Shown in pieces: positions 25,998 through 34,540 of a DNA stretch of 47,760 nt. Origin of the DNA: Synergistaceae bacterium. Lineage in GTDB: Bacteria > Synergistota > Synergistia > Synergistales > Synergistaceae. The position numbers were made by a program, and so were the translations under genes. Position 1 is the stretch's first letter; each line of letters opens with the position of its first letter. Below the pieces are notes generated by a model that saw nothing but the letters and a program-made list of their open reading frames with translations, searched no databases and was not told the origin of the DNA. The stretch covers positions 1-47,760 of the forward strand of contig JAISFV010000050.1 in NCBI GenBank assembly GCA_031263445.1, read 5' to 3'.

Positions 25998-27050
25998 TCA
26001 TTCGTCAGATGCTGGGTAATACCGTGTAGTCGGGGAATAAAATTCTCCGTCATTGCCGGACTGCCAGCTATAATTATTTGGAGCGGGCGCGGGCGGCTGC
26101 GAAGAGTGGTCAGACGGAGCAGGCGCATAATCCGGCGAAGGCGCGTTCTGTTCCGGCGCATATCGTGGCTGACCCGGCGCGTAACCCTGCGGCGGTGCCG
26201 CATTGCCAGATGACGATCCCCGTTGCCGTGGGACGAAAGTCTGACCGGGCATACCGGGGCCGGGCGTGTACCCTGGCTGTTGCGGCGCATAGCCCTGCGG
26301 CGGCGCCACAGCGCCAGGTGACGATCCCCGTTGCTGTGGTATGAAAGTCTGACCTGGCATACCGGAGCCGGGCGCGTATCCTGGCTGTTGCGGCGCGTAG
26401 CCCTGCGGCGGAGCTACAGCGGCAGGCGACGATCCCCTTTGCTGCGGGGTGAAAGTCTGGCCAGGCATACCAGGGCCGGGCACGTATCCAGGCTGCTGCG
26501 GCGCGTAGCCCTGCTGCGGCGCAACAGCGCCAGGCGACGATTCCATTTGTTGCGGGATGAAAGTCTGGCCTGGCATACCAGGGCCAGGCTCGTATCTAGG
26601 CTGCGGCGGCGCGTAACCCTGCTGCGGCAACACAGCTCCCGGTGACGGTTCCGTCCTCGGCGGGGCGAATGCATGGCCAGTCACTCCAGGATCTGCCGTA
26701 TAGACAGGCTGGGGAGGCACGTAATTATAACTCGGCTCTGGATTGACTGCGTAAGGCTGTGGGTAATACATATGCGCAGTAGGGTATATGCTGACCTGCG
26801 GAGGCGCGCCGTTATATGTAGCGACCCTCATATACTTTGCCCGTGACGCCGATATCGGCCTCAGCCTTCCGCCGCTGAGAACCTTCCATCTTGTACTCGT
26901 CGGGTGGATAGCGTACTGGCTCGCAGGCGCTTCCGTTACCGTCACGAAGGCGTACGGATCCTCCGTTGCGGCTTTTGCCATCTGTTGACACACCGCTGTG
27001 AGAATCACGCCAAGAAACACGTAGACAAATGTCTTCCATAACGTCTTCAT
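25998..27050 (-). CDS. Secreted Pro/Gln/Gly-rich protein with 36-residue tandem repeats
   Basis: ATG 27050 has AAGGAGG 7 bases upstream and opens a signal peptide (MKTLWKTFVYVFLGVILTAV, then MAKA); length 350. A short N-domain (about 30-80) precedes a low-complexity region rich in Pro, Tyr, Gln and Gly. There a 36-residue unit (GMPGQTFIPQQRGSSPGAV then APPQGYAPQQPGY) is repeated about four times, with degenerate copies at both ends. The tail is Tyr/Ser-rich. Such arrays usually make extended, exposed segments. It is the second-to-last gene of the secreted-protein block. Confidence 0.8.
   Translation of the reverse strand: MKTLWKTFVYVFLGVILTAVCQQMAKAATEDPYAFVTVTEAPASQYAIHPTSTRWKVLSGGRLRPISASRAKYMRVATYNGAPPQVSIYPTAHMYYPQPYAVNPEPSYNYVPPQPVYTADPGVTGHAFAPPRTEPSPGAVLPQQGYAPPQPRYEPGPGMPGQTFIPQQMESSPGAVAPQQGYAPQQPGYVPGPGMPGQTFTPQQRGSSPAAVAPPQGYAPQQPGYAPGSGMPGQTFIPQQRGSSPGAVAPPQGYAPQQPGYTPGPGMPGQTFVPRQRGSSSGNAAPPQGYAPGQPRYAPEQNAPSPDYAPAPSDHSSQPPAPAPNNYSWQSGNDGEFYSPTTRYYPASDE
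26235..26666 (-). repeat. 108-bp tandem repeat array inside a coding region
   Basis: The marker GAAAGTCTG recurs at 26235, 26343, 26451 and 26559, exactly 108 bp apart. A degenerate fifth copy begins near 26667 and a partial one lies left of 26235. The unit equals 36 codons, so copy-number change keeps the frame. Confidence 0.9.
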
Positions 27051-27158
27051 CTGCATTCCTCCTTGATTGCAGCCTTCTTCATTTTCGCCGCGCTGATCCC
27101 GTTGCAAAAAGGAAGTTCGGCGTCTTAAACACAGCCCCGTTAAGAAAAGGCTGATCTG

Positions 27159-27176
27159 TTGCCAGGGGCCTAAAGG
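27159..27176 (-). repeat. 18-nt motif, copy 1 (shared with 29608-29625)
   Basis: The plus-strand sequence TTGCCAGGGGCCTAAAGG matches the copy at 29608-29625 at 17 of 18 positions. It lies about 110 bp before the start of the tandem-repeat gene. It may be a shared regulatory site. Confidence 0.5.
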
Positions 27177-27260
27177 CTAAAGGAGTGAAGCTTTAAACCC
27201 ATGCGATGCCCGTGTCCTAAAGCGGCAAAATGCCGCAAAGACCAATTAATCAGCGCATCC

Positions 27261-27593
27261 CTAGTATCCCATAAACACCCCTGGGTAATAATACGACGGA
27301 TACACCGTATACGGACGCGGCCTCACATATACCCCGCTCGGCGCGTAATAGACCGGTCTTCCGACATATACCTGCGCGGGCGCGTAATAATGCGCAGGGA
27401 CTCCCGCGTAAACTGGCGGCGCGTATGCTACAGGGACTCCTGCCGGGTAATAGCCATAAGACGGCCAATAAGGCGCCGCATATGGGGATAGCGCAGGATA
27501 GGGCGAGCCTACTAGCCATGCCGCAGACGCTTCGCCTTTGAAGAAGATAGCGCAAAACAACAGAACGAACAGCAACTTCCAAAACGATTTCAC
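27261..27593 (-). CDS. Small secreted Tyr/Pro-rich protein
   Basis: A 110-residue product opening with a signal peptide (MKSFWKLLFVLLFCAIFFKG, then EASA). The mature part is about one quarter Tyr and rich in Pro, Ala and Val (for example APYWPSYGYYPAGVPVAYAP), and ends PSYYYPGVFMGY. The start is GTG with GGAGGG 8 bases upstream. Composition like this is found in envelope or outer-membrane-associated low-complexity proteins; no enzyme motif is present. It belongs to the same minus-strand set of secreted proteins. Confidence 0.75.
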   Translation of the reverse strand: MKSFWKLLFVLLFCAIFFKGEASAAWLVGSPYPALSPYAAPYWPSYGYYPAGVPVAYAPPVYAGVPAHYYAPAQVYVGRPVYYAPSGVYVRPRPYTVYPSYYYPGVFMGY

Positions 27594-27708
27594 AGCAACA
27601 TCCCTCCTATTAAAAACTAACCTACAAAAATCGGCTTTTAGATTGCTATTATTCTACTATTATCAAGCCCCCTTCCGATAACCCCTTTCGCATTGTTTAC
27701 CGACTTGA

Positions 27709-27889
27709 TTTCAAATCGGTATTAGGCGTCACGCGCGCCAAGACGCCGCAATCTGGGCAAAACTGGAAGGCATGGAATATGTCGCCCCTGACCCGGAATA
27801 CGACAACGCCTTGCCTCTGGCAAAGCGTACGACAGGACGAAAACAAGCAGCTTCGCCGCCAACCCATGCACACGGAAAATTTGTTTTGA
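27709..27889 (+). pseudogene. Possible remnant of a plus-strand gene (C-terminal part)
   Basis: A 60-codon open stretch without a proper start reads RQDAAIWAKLEGMEYVAPD, then EYDNALPLAKRTTGRKQ. Codon use is like that of the resident genes. It is bounded by TGA at 27706 and TGA at 27887. No family is recognised. It lies opposite the downstream part of the microsatellite ORF, so at most one of the two is real. The rest of 27594-27922 shows no other gene. Confidence 0.25.
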
Positions 27890-27922
27890 ATGCCTGAATT
27901 TAAGAAATTCGGAGAGCGGATT

Positions 27923-28093
<171 letters not shown>

Positions 28094-28281
28094 TATTTCG
28101 CCTCCTTCCTTCAAATTTTTAAGATGCTACATAATAAGAAAATAAAATATATCATCATTTAAGGCGTGTTATCGCTTGCTACGCATAAATCATATACCAG
28201 CAATGCATATTTGTCCATACGTACACCGAGGATTTAATGGCCGGGCATAACTGGCCCAACCGCGATTCCTCTTTTGGCCGG

Positions 28282-29559
28282 TCATTTTTCTCGCGACATC
28301 CGTTCCCGCTCTTCCGTCGTTGGGCCTGGGGTTGCTTCGATGCTGGCACGCTTGATCGCCCTCGACTCGGCGTCCATGGTGTCCACGTCGCCGACCCATT
28401 TGTAGCGCATCAGCGACGCGTTCGCGGCGAGGGACGGCGTGTCTGGCTCGTACCATACGAAACCCCTGTCGCGGAGTACCTCGGCTATGCTGTCCTGCGC
28501 CCGGTACAGTATATCGTCGTAGCGCTCCCTCTCGTCAAACCTGCTTCTCTCTCTTCTGACCCTGGCCCACTCGTCGCCCGTCCAGAAGTAGATCTCATAG
28601 GGATTTGAACCCTTCCACGCGATTGGCACCCTAGGTTCCATAAGGATCCCGATCCTGTCCACTCGAAAGCGCCAGCGAGAAATTTCATTAAATTTTTCGC
28701 TCTGCATCCACCTGACGGTTGCTCCAAGAGGGTGCGGCGGGTAAGGAACATACTCCAAATAAGCGCCTGTTATCGGGTCATATCCATCTGGCTCGCCAAG
28801 CGAGTTCACAAAATCGCCCTCTTCAGGGAACTCGCGCTCCACTAGAATTGGGAACGAAATCACGACCGGTTCCAAAAGCAGATTGGCCGGCATCGGCTGC
28901 TTTACGGGAAGGACGGACATAGACGGGCGCGGCTCCTTCCTCTGCTGTTTCGTCAGCCTTGGCATCGGCTGGAGTCCGTTTGGCGTCTTTACGAGCGCTG
29001 GGTAATACGGGTCAAAGTATAGCGCCCTGTTTACGGCGTACTGGGCCTTGTCGTAATCCCCCAGAGCGTGGTATGCGCGAGAGATCCAGTACCAGGCGTC
29101 AGTCGAGTCCTGGTGTTCGGCGAGGAATCCCTCAAGCAGGTGAACGGCGCTCCGGTAACGCCCGTTTTCGACTAAGTTCTGGCCGACCGAAAGGGCGCGC
29201 ATTATTATGTCCTGGCTCGCGGCCCTCTGTGCCGCTTCCTTGGCGAGTTTCGCGTCTTGGGTTTTTTTTGCGGCCTCCGCCTTTTTCCTGGCGGCCTCCG
29301 CGCGCCTTTGTGCCTCAGCGGCGCGCTTCTGGCGCGCTATACGTGCCGCTTCGTCCTTTTTCTGCTGTTCCTCTGCTTCCTGTTTCTTAACCTCTTCCCT
29401 GTTTATCGACTCATCCGGCGGAGATTTCGCGTCAGAATACGACGGTGCGGGCGTGAGCGCAAGCAGCGCGGAGGAACAGAAAAAAATGAGGAAAATAACG
29501 TACAAAGTGCCGGGGAACTTGGCCCATAAACGTTTATTTGTCTTCTTGACAACCGACAT
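28282..29559 (-). CDS. Secreted coiled-coil and TPR protein
   Basis: ATG 29559 has GGAGGG 7 bases upstream and is preferred over 29574; length 425. A basic N-terminus and hydrophobic helix (GTLYVIFLIFFCSSALLAL) act as signal or anchor. Residues 45-120 form a long charged coiled coil rich in Ala, Lys, Glu and Gln (RAAEAQRRAEAARKKAEAAK). TPR-like helices follow (ENGRYRSAVHLLEGFLAEH, ALGDYDKAQYAVNRALYFDP), then an unrecognised globular C-domain with many Trp and Tyr. The architecture resembles TolA-like periplasmic spacers. It is part of the secreted-protein block. Confidence 0.75.
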   Translation of the reverse strand: MSVVKKTNKRLWAKFPGTLYVIFLIFFCSSALLALTPAPSYSDAKSPPDESINREEVKKQEAEEQQKKDEAARIARQKRAAEAQRRAEAARKKAEAAKKTQDAKLAKEAAQRAASQDIIMRALSVGQNLVENGRYRSAVHLLEGFLAEHQDSTDAWYWISRAYHALGDYDKAQYAVNRALYFDPYYPALVKTPNGLQPMPRLTKQQRKEPRPSMSVLPVKQPMPANLLLEPVVISFPILVEREFPEEGDFVNSLGEPDGYDPITGAYLEYVPYPPHPLGATVRWMQSEKFNEISRWRFRVDRIGILMEPRVPIAWKGSNPYEIYFWTGDEWARVRRERSRFDERERYDDILYRAQDSIAEVLRDRGFVWYEPDTPSLAANASLMRYKWVGDVDTMDAESRAIKRASIEATPGPTTEERERMSREK

Positions 29560-29607
29560 GACAAATCCCTCCATGTTAATTAAAAAACAGATAAATCAAC
29601 CAGTTTA

Positions 29608-29625
29608 TTGTCAGGGGCCTAAAGG
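29608..29625 (-). repeat. 18-nt motif, copy 2 (shared with 27159-27176)
   Basis: The plus-strand sequence TTGTCAGGGGCCTAAAGG differs from the other copy at one base. It lies about 50 bp before the start of the coiled-coil protein gene. Confidence 0.5.
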
Positions 29626-29643
29626 GCATTAGTCAGCGGTTCT

Positions 29644-30591
29644 CTAAAAATCTCTGCCGTCCCGTCTGCCGGCCAATGGCATTGAAACGGAGTCCCCGAG
29701 CTGTATGGGGGCTTCCCTGGATTCCTTCACTATCTCTGCCACGGCGTCATTGTCCTTCACGAACACGACGCACATCCTGCCCACGATCTGCGGAAAGTGC
29801 ATCTCAGGGGTCTCAGGCGCTATCGTCCTGACGGAAGACGAGCGCGTCACGGCGAGCACGTCCCCTGCCTTCACGCTGTCCCTCAAGCCCAGGTTTATGT
29901 GATACAGCTTGTCCTCCCGCCCCTTGGAGACCGTGAACGAGCCGTCCACCCTCTCCGCTTTGGCGACTATCTGGCCGACTACGCGATAGCCGTTGTAGCC
30001 GTCTACCACTTCCGCGAGCGCCCTGTCGAGCGCTTTCCGTATCGCGGGCCAGTACGGGGTCTTTTCGAATTTTTCCCAGTATATGGGCGCGGTGTCGAGG
30101 ACATCCGTGTAAAGGACGTACTGACGGTTGTCGCTCTCGCTGATTACGGAGTCAAAGAGGAGATCACCGGTCGCGCCGCCGTAAACATACGTGTGCAGCA
30201 CGATGTCCCAGTACACCTTCGAACCCAGCGTGTCCTTCTTCTTATAGTAGAGTTCCTCAAGGCTGACCTTGAGGATCATGTCCTTGGCGGAAAAACCCTC
30301 GACAGGCCAGAAGGGCGGGTTGTCCGAAACGAGGCGCGTCGCGTCCACCCTGTGAATCTCCTTCATCTTCCTGAAGACGTAATCGCTCATTTTCTCCGAC
30401 AGGACGTCGTCAGGGTAGTACTTGCTGCTCCACACGCTGACACCGCTGTTGTTCTCTATGGGTGTCACCAGCCTGAGGTTGAAGCGGTCCCCTGGTTCGA
30501 TGTATACCGCCCCGGCCTGCCCAGCGTGGGATAACACGAAAAAGAGAGCGCTCAAGAAAATCCAAAAAGCCGAACGGCACTTAAATTTCAC
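29644..30591 (-). CDS. Secreted protein with FlgT-C-like C-terminal domain
   Basis: A 315-residue product with signal peptide (SAFWIFLSALFFVLSHAGQA) and GTG start. The N-terminal 200 residues resemble the CsgG/FlgT-like fold used by many envelope proteins to bind or assemble (LRLVTPIENNSGVSVWSSKY, then a region ending in ALAEVVDGYNGYRVVG). The C-terminal part (GQIVAKAERVDGSFTVSKG, LRDSVKAGDVLAVTRS) has the FlgT-C pattern of a short beta-barrel with a 'G..VAxV.. G D' layout. Periplasmic or outer-membrane location is likely. It is the first gene of the secreted-protein block. Confidence 0.65.
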   Translation of the reverse strand: MKFKCRSAFWIFLSALFFVLSHAGQAGAVYIEPGDRFNLRLVTPIENNSGVSVWSSKYYPDDVLSEKMSDYVFRKMKEIHRVDATRLVSDNPPFWPVEGFSAKDMILKVSLEELYYKKKDTLGSKVYWDIVLHTYVYGGATGDLLFDSVISESDNRQYVLYTDVLDTAPIYWEKFEKTPYWPAIRKALDRALAEVVDGYNGYRVVGQIVAKAERVDGSFTVSKGREDKLYHINLGLRDSVKAGDVLAVTRSSSVRTIAPETPEMHFPQIVGRMCVVFVKDNDAVAEIVKESREAPIQLGDSVSMPLAGRRDGRDF

Positions 30592-30658
30592 GCCTCATAC
30601 CCCCGATCAACAGTCCTTTAGACAATATCGGCGGTTTCGGGCTGTCTCTAAAAGTGAA

Positions 30659-30856
30659 AATCACGGTATGGCTATCAAGTTTACTCAAGACGCGAAAGTT
30701 TTTTCGAGCGGACGCGATGAACCGGCGTCCGACAGGAAGCAGCCGGACGGACGGCTTTACGCGGCATGGGCGTACTTTTACCGCGGCACGGTTCGCGCAG
30801 CGGGCGGAAAAGCCTTCGCGTCTTCTTGAAACAGCTTGATAGCCATAAATCACGAT
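30659..30856. repeat. MITE-like element with imperfect terminal inverted repeats
   Basis: The left arm (30659-30697) and right arm (30814-30856) are inverted imperfect copies sharing TATGGCTATCAAG and AAGACGCGAA, separated by short indels. The element is about 200 bp. Read inward, each arm begins an ATG frame (MAIKFTQDAK from the left, MAIKLFQEDAK from the right), so the arms may be two inverted copies of the 5' end of one gene. It fills the gap between the luxC stop and the next gene and could act as a strong hairpin. Confidence 0.55.
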
Positions 30857-30866
30857 TCAGCCGAGG

Positions 30867-32054
30867 TCAGAACGACACTATCCGGGACAGCGCGCTTACG
30901 ATGTCGTAGCCGTCCCATATCACGCCTATGTCGAGGGCGGCGCCTACTGGGACGATGCGGTCTATGCCCGTGCGCCTCCCGTCCGTCACGAACAAGGCGA
31001 TTTTCTCCGCGTCAAGGCCGTAATACGTCAGGGTCTGCCATTTATTAGTGACGTACACGGCCAGTTCTTCGATCGAAGCGGCGTCATACTCGAAGAAGAG
31101 GCCCATTTTGCCCCTGTATCCCTCCACGCCGTTCAAATCGCCGAGTTCCGCCCTGTAAATGAGGTTCCCGTGCATCGTGACGCGCTTGATGCCGCTGCCT
31201 GCGGCAAGATAATCGCAAAGGAGCGTGTATTTTTCTGTCACGTGGGCCGGTTCGAGCCGATAGCGCGCGGCGCTCTTCTCCACTGCGGGCCAGAACCTCT
31301 CTTTTGCCTCGTCTGCCCCGTCGCCGAGCCACACTATGAGATTAGGGGAGGAACAAGCGTTTTGGTCGACGAGGAACGTGTCGTTGTAAAACGCGTCGGC
31401 GAGTTTTTTGAGTTCGCCTTCGCCCGCCCGCAGGACGGCATCCGCTGATATCGCGCAGCAGGAGTAACGGTCGGCGAAGGTGAGTTCCACAGAGCGCGGC
31501 GGTATCGGGATTTTGCGGACGGACGTGACCGTGTCGTCACCGCCCCAGATGACCCTCGCGTCGCAACGGCCCGAAAAGTAACCGGTTATCTCATCGTCGC
31601 GCACGTACCTTGCCATTGATACCAGAGGCCGGAGCTCTCCGTATTCCGGCGTGGCGAGCAGATCCCTGACGGCAGAGCAGACGATGCCAACCTGCGGCCA
31701 CTCCTTAGCGGGGATCCTCACTATGTTCGAATTGCCGGCGAGCAGCCCGAAGACCAGCGAAAAGGCAAAATTTATCGGGACGTTCGTGGGCGTTATGTGA
31801 AACGCCAGGCCGCGCCCCAGCCGGCGCTTGCCGTCACAGAAGCCCTCTTTGAGTCTCTTGAGGTTTGCTCCGCGGCAGAAAAACGCGAACGCCGCCACGT
31901 CTGGAAAGTCCCTGTTCGCCTGGTCCCGCAGGAGAGCCCTGGAGAGTTCGCCCAGGAACCGGCAGACGATATCCGAATAAGGCGGCAACGGGCGGGTTAG
32001 CGGCAGTCCGTCGCCAACGAGCCAGGCTATACTGTCAAGCCGGACGTTTTTCAT
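30867..32054 (-). CDS. LuxC-like acyl-CoA/acyl-protein reductase
   Basis: I start at ATG 32054 (395 residues), which overlaps the luxE-like gene by 20 bp. It belongs to the LuxC aldehyde-dehydrogenase-like family: NADPH reduction of an enzyme-bound thioester to an aldehyde. The catalytic Cys234 sits in VDQNACSSPNLI, as in LuxC. Nucleotide-binding features include HITPTNVPINFAFSLVFGLL and GNSNIVRIPAKEWPQ. Partner LuxE is immediately upstream. No luxA, luxB or luxD is present, so the aldehyde is used for biosynthesis, not light. It is the last gene of the minus-strand run. Confidence 0.85.
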   Translation of the reverse strand: MKNVRLDSIAWLVGDGLPLTRPLPPYSDIVCRFLGELSRALLRDQANRDFPDVAAFAFFCRGANLKRLKEGFCDGKRRLGRGLAFHITPTNVPINFAFSLVFGLLAGNSNIVRIPAKEWPQVGIVCSAVRDLLATPEYGELRPLVSMARYVRDDEITGYFSGRCDARVIWGGDDTVTSVRKIPIPPRSVELTFADRYSCCAISADAVLRAGEGELKKLADAFYNDTFLVDQNACSSPNLIVWLGDGADEAKERFWPAVEKSAARYRLEPAHVTEKYTLLCDYLAAGSGIKRVTMHGNLIYRAELGDLNGVEGYRGKMGLFFEYDAASIEELAVYVTNKWQTLTYYGLDAEKIALFVTDGRRTGIDRIVPVGAALDIGVIWDGYDIVSALSRIVSF

Positions 32055-33120
32055 AGGTGTCGCTGCAGCCTCTCGTCTCTGCGCGCGGGATCCTGCCTTC
32101 GACCGAAAACGTCTTGCCCAGCCTCCCGCATGGGCAGTCGTCAATGCCAGTCAGCCGGCCTAGGTCCTCCGTCAGGATGGCATGCCCCGGGTAACTCCTT
32201 GGCAAGAGCGAAATCGCCTCTATCAGGCCGCTCGTTCCGACCGGGCAGGGCGAAAAATCCCGGTGGTCGCGGATCACGATGTCTGAAAAGACCGAGCAGT
32301 GCAGCCTCCCTTCAGCGCACTCCATGAAGATCGAACCTGTCTGCTCGGCCATGCCGTAATAATCGTATACGCGCCGCAGCCCGCAGGTATCGCGGAGCGC
32401 TTCTTTGAACGCTTCAGGGCTGACAGCTTCGTCCCGCAGTTTCTTCCATCCGCCGCCGTGTATCATTATCCCTTTTTCAATAGGCAGCCGTTTACCGGCG
32501 CGGCGCAGGGCTTTATACAGGTACTCCCATATCATGAAAGTAAAGCCAAAGAGCAAAATATCTTCCCCGCCGTGCCTTTCGAGAAAGGCATCCAACGCTT
32601 CAAAGTTTAAATCCATGTGTTCATCGAGGATATACGTCACGTCGCGCCCCAGCATCGAGAAACCGAGTATCCCTGCCCCTCTCGCGGAAAAGGACGCGCG
32701 GTTTTTCAGAGCGTCGCCCGAGTCTGCTATCAGCATCGGCAGACGCCTGTTCCCTATGAAATCAGAGACAATCCTGGCGAGTGCTTTGGTCTGCGAGGCG
32801 GCTGTCCCCCTGTCGAGGAATATCCTGGATACGGCCTGGCTTGTAGTCCCTGATGACGTCACCGTCTTTATTACCTCGGATCTGTCGACGCTCGACAGTT
32901 CGCGCGATTTGAACAGCCCTGCCGGTATGAACGGGAAATCCTCCACGTCACGGACCTGAACCGCGTCAAAGCCTAGCGCCTCGACTATTTTCCTGTAATC
33001 GCCGCATCGCTCCCTGTGATAGGACGTAAGGTCGCCCAATGCCGCGAGAAAAAGCGTTTTCTTTCTCTCGCGGTCAAGCGAGAATGGCTTATAAGACGCT
33101 ATTTCATCGAAATTAAACAC
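32035..33120 (-). CDS. LuxE/PaaK-family acyl-protein synthetase
   Basis: A 361-residue adenylate-forming enzyme with GTG start and GGGGAGG 6 bases upstream. TVTSSGTTSQAVSRIFLDR (87-105) is the ATP loop, and RIPRAETRGCSDT near the end carries the Cys (about 352) that accepts the acyl group in LuxE. The enzyme activates an acyl group as acyl-AMP, moves it to its own Cys and hands it to LuxC. It overlaps the ligase gene by 8 bp upstream and the luxC-like gene by 20 bp downstream, implying equimolar coupled expression. Confidence 0.85.
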   Translation of the reverse strand: MFNFDEIASYKPFSLDRERKKTLFLAALGDLTSYHRERCGDYRKIVEALGFDAVQVRDVEDFPFIPAGLFKSRELSSVDRSEVIKTVTSSGTTSQAVSRIFLDRGTAASQTKALARIVSDFIGNRRLPMLIADSGDALKNRASFSARGAGILGFSMLGRDVTYILDEHMDLNFEALDAFLERHGGEDILLFGFTFMIWEYLYKALRRAGKRLPIEKGIMIHGGGWKKLRDEAVSPEAFKEALRDTCGLRRVYDYYGMAEQTGSIFMECAEGRLHCSVFSDIVIRDHRDFSPCPVGTSGLIEAISLLPRSYPGHAILTEDLGRLTGIDDCPCGRLGKTFSVEGRIPRAETRGCSDTYEKRPA

Positions 33121-34519
33121 TTAAATCCTCCCCGATGAATTCCAGATCGCGGTACAAGACTTTCCCCGCCGGGTTTTTGGGTATCTCGCCTACCTGTATA
33201 ATGGAAAAGCCGGCGGGGTTTACGGACGACCTTTCAAGGAGAAAAGCCCTGGCCCCTGCGATGTCGTGTGACGTAGTGTAGATTTTGAGGCTGTCGTCAC
33301 TGCCGCCGCAAGCGCAGTCAAAACCGCCGGATTTCATCAGCGCCTCTATCTCGTCCATGTTGACCCTGTTGCCGAACAGCTTGAGGAAGCGCTTTTTCCG
33401 TCCCGATATATAATAAAAACCGTCGTCGTCGAAGTACGCCATGTCGCCGGTCTCAAGTACGCCTTGCCTCTCGTCGCCCTTCGCGAGGTCAAAGCGGTTC
33501 TCCGCGTAACCGGGCGTCACGTTAGGGCCGCAGTAGACCAGCTCTCCGACTACGCCAGGTTCCCTTATCTCTTCCCCGTCAGCCCCCTTCAACGAAAACG
33601 ATCCTCCGGGGATAGGCACCCCGATGCTGCCAGCCTTCGTCCGCGCGTATTTCCACGGCAGATAGCTCATCCGCGCCGTGGCCTCCGTCTGGCCGTACAT
33701 GACGATGAATTTCATGCCCTTTCCCGCGCAGATATCGGCGAATTCCAGGGACAGCCCGGCGGAGAGCTTGCCGCCAGCCTGCGTGAGATAACGGACGGAC
33801 GGCAGGTTCATCCCCCCGAAGCGCAGTTTTTTCAGCATCTCATAGGTGTACGGGACTCCGCCGAACGTAGTGGCTCCTTGCTTTTTGAGGGCATCCCAGA
33901 AACTGCGGTCCATGAGCGTCCTGTTCGTCAGGATGAGCGAGGCCCCAGCGTAAAGGTGCGTGTTGATTATGGAAAGCCCATACGTATAGCTCATCGGGAG
34001 AGTGGTTATAGCCCTGTCGCCTGACGCTATTCTGAGGTATTCGATGATGGACTCCGTGTTGGCCGCTATGTTACGGCGCGTCTGCCTCACGAGCTTGGGG
34101 CTGCCTGTGCTGCCGGATGTCGAAAGCAGGAGCGCCAGATCGGGATGGACTTCGTAATCGATCTCGTACCCTGTCGATACGAGCGCGTACCCGCCAAGTT
34201 CGCATACTTTTTCGCCGCTGATCCCACTGTCCGTCGGCGCGAAGACGTAGGACGGCCTGTACGCCTCCAGAAGGCCAGCGATGTAATCCATTCTGACTGA
34301 ATCGCCCATCATCACCTGGACGGCACCGCGCCTCATGAAGCCGACATAAGCGGCGACAGATTCCCAGTCGTTGCGGCAGATGAGCATGACGACGTCGCGC
34401 GGACGGAGGGATGAAGCGATCATGCTTGCGCTGTTCAGAAGATCACGGTACGAAAAAAAACCGCCGGACTCAAGCACCAAGCATATGTCGTCGCCCAGGC
34501 TATCCATCCGTGAAAACAT
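33113..34519 (-). CDS. AMP-dependent acyl or amino-acid ligase
   Basis: A 468-residue ANL-superfamily ligase. Core motif A3 is LLSTSGSTGSPKLVR (131-145); further on are MYGQTEATARM (A5), GELVYCGPNVTPGYAEN (A7 region), ETGDMAYFDDDGFYYISGR and KKRFLKLFGNRVN (A8), and a C-terminal PKNPAGKVLYRDL with the catalytic Lys. It forms an acyl-adenylate and most likely loads the adjacent acyl carrier protein. Substrate preference cannot be read. AGGGG precedes the ATG. It lies 21 bp after the transketolase subunit gene. Confidence 0.85.
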   Translation of the reverse strand: MFSRMDSLGDDICLVLESGGFFSYRDLLNSASMIASSLRPRDVVMLICRNDWESVAAYVGFMRRGAVQVMMGDSVRMDYIAGLLEAYRPSYVFAPTDSGISGEKVCELGGYALVSTGYEIDYEVHPDLALLLSTSGSTGSPKLVRQTRRNIAANTESIIEYLRIASGDRAITTLPMSYTYGLSIINTHLYAGASLILTNRTLMDRSFWDALKKQGATTFGGVPYTYEMLKKLRFGGMNLPSVRYLTQAGGKLSAGLSLEFADICAGKGMKFIVMYGQTEATARMSYLPWKYARTKAGSIGVPIPGGSFSLKGADGEEIREPGVVGELVYCGPNVTPGYAENRFDLAKGDERQGVLETGDMAYFDDDGFYYISGRKKRFLKLFGNRVNMDEIEALMKSGGFDCACGGSDDSLKIYTTSHDIAGARAFLLERSSVNPAGFSIIQVGEIPKNPAGKVLYRDLEFIGEDLSV

Positions 34520-34540
34520 ACAACCGTTCCCCTGGCAGAG

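Noticed and set aside
25991-26290. Extra 100 residues at the N-terminus of the TPR/FlgT-like protein
   Set aside because: This part is an Arg-rich shadow of the tandem-repeat gene; the true start at 25990 precedes a good signal peptide.
30867-33120. A bioluminescence (lux) operon
   Set aside because: Only LuxC- and LuxE-like genes are present; luxA, luxB, luxD and luxI/R are missing, and the neighbours are sugar and carrier-protein genes.
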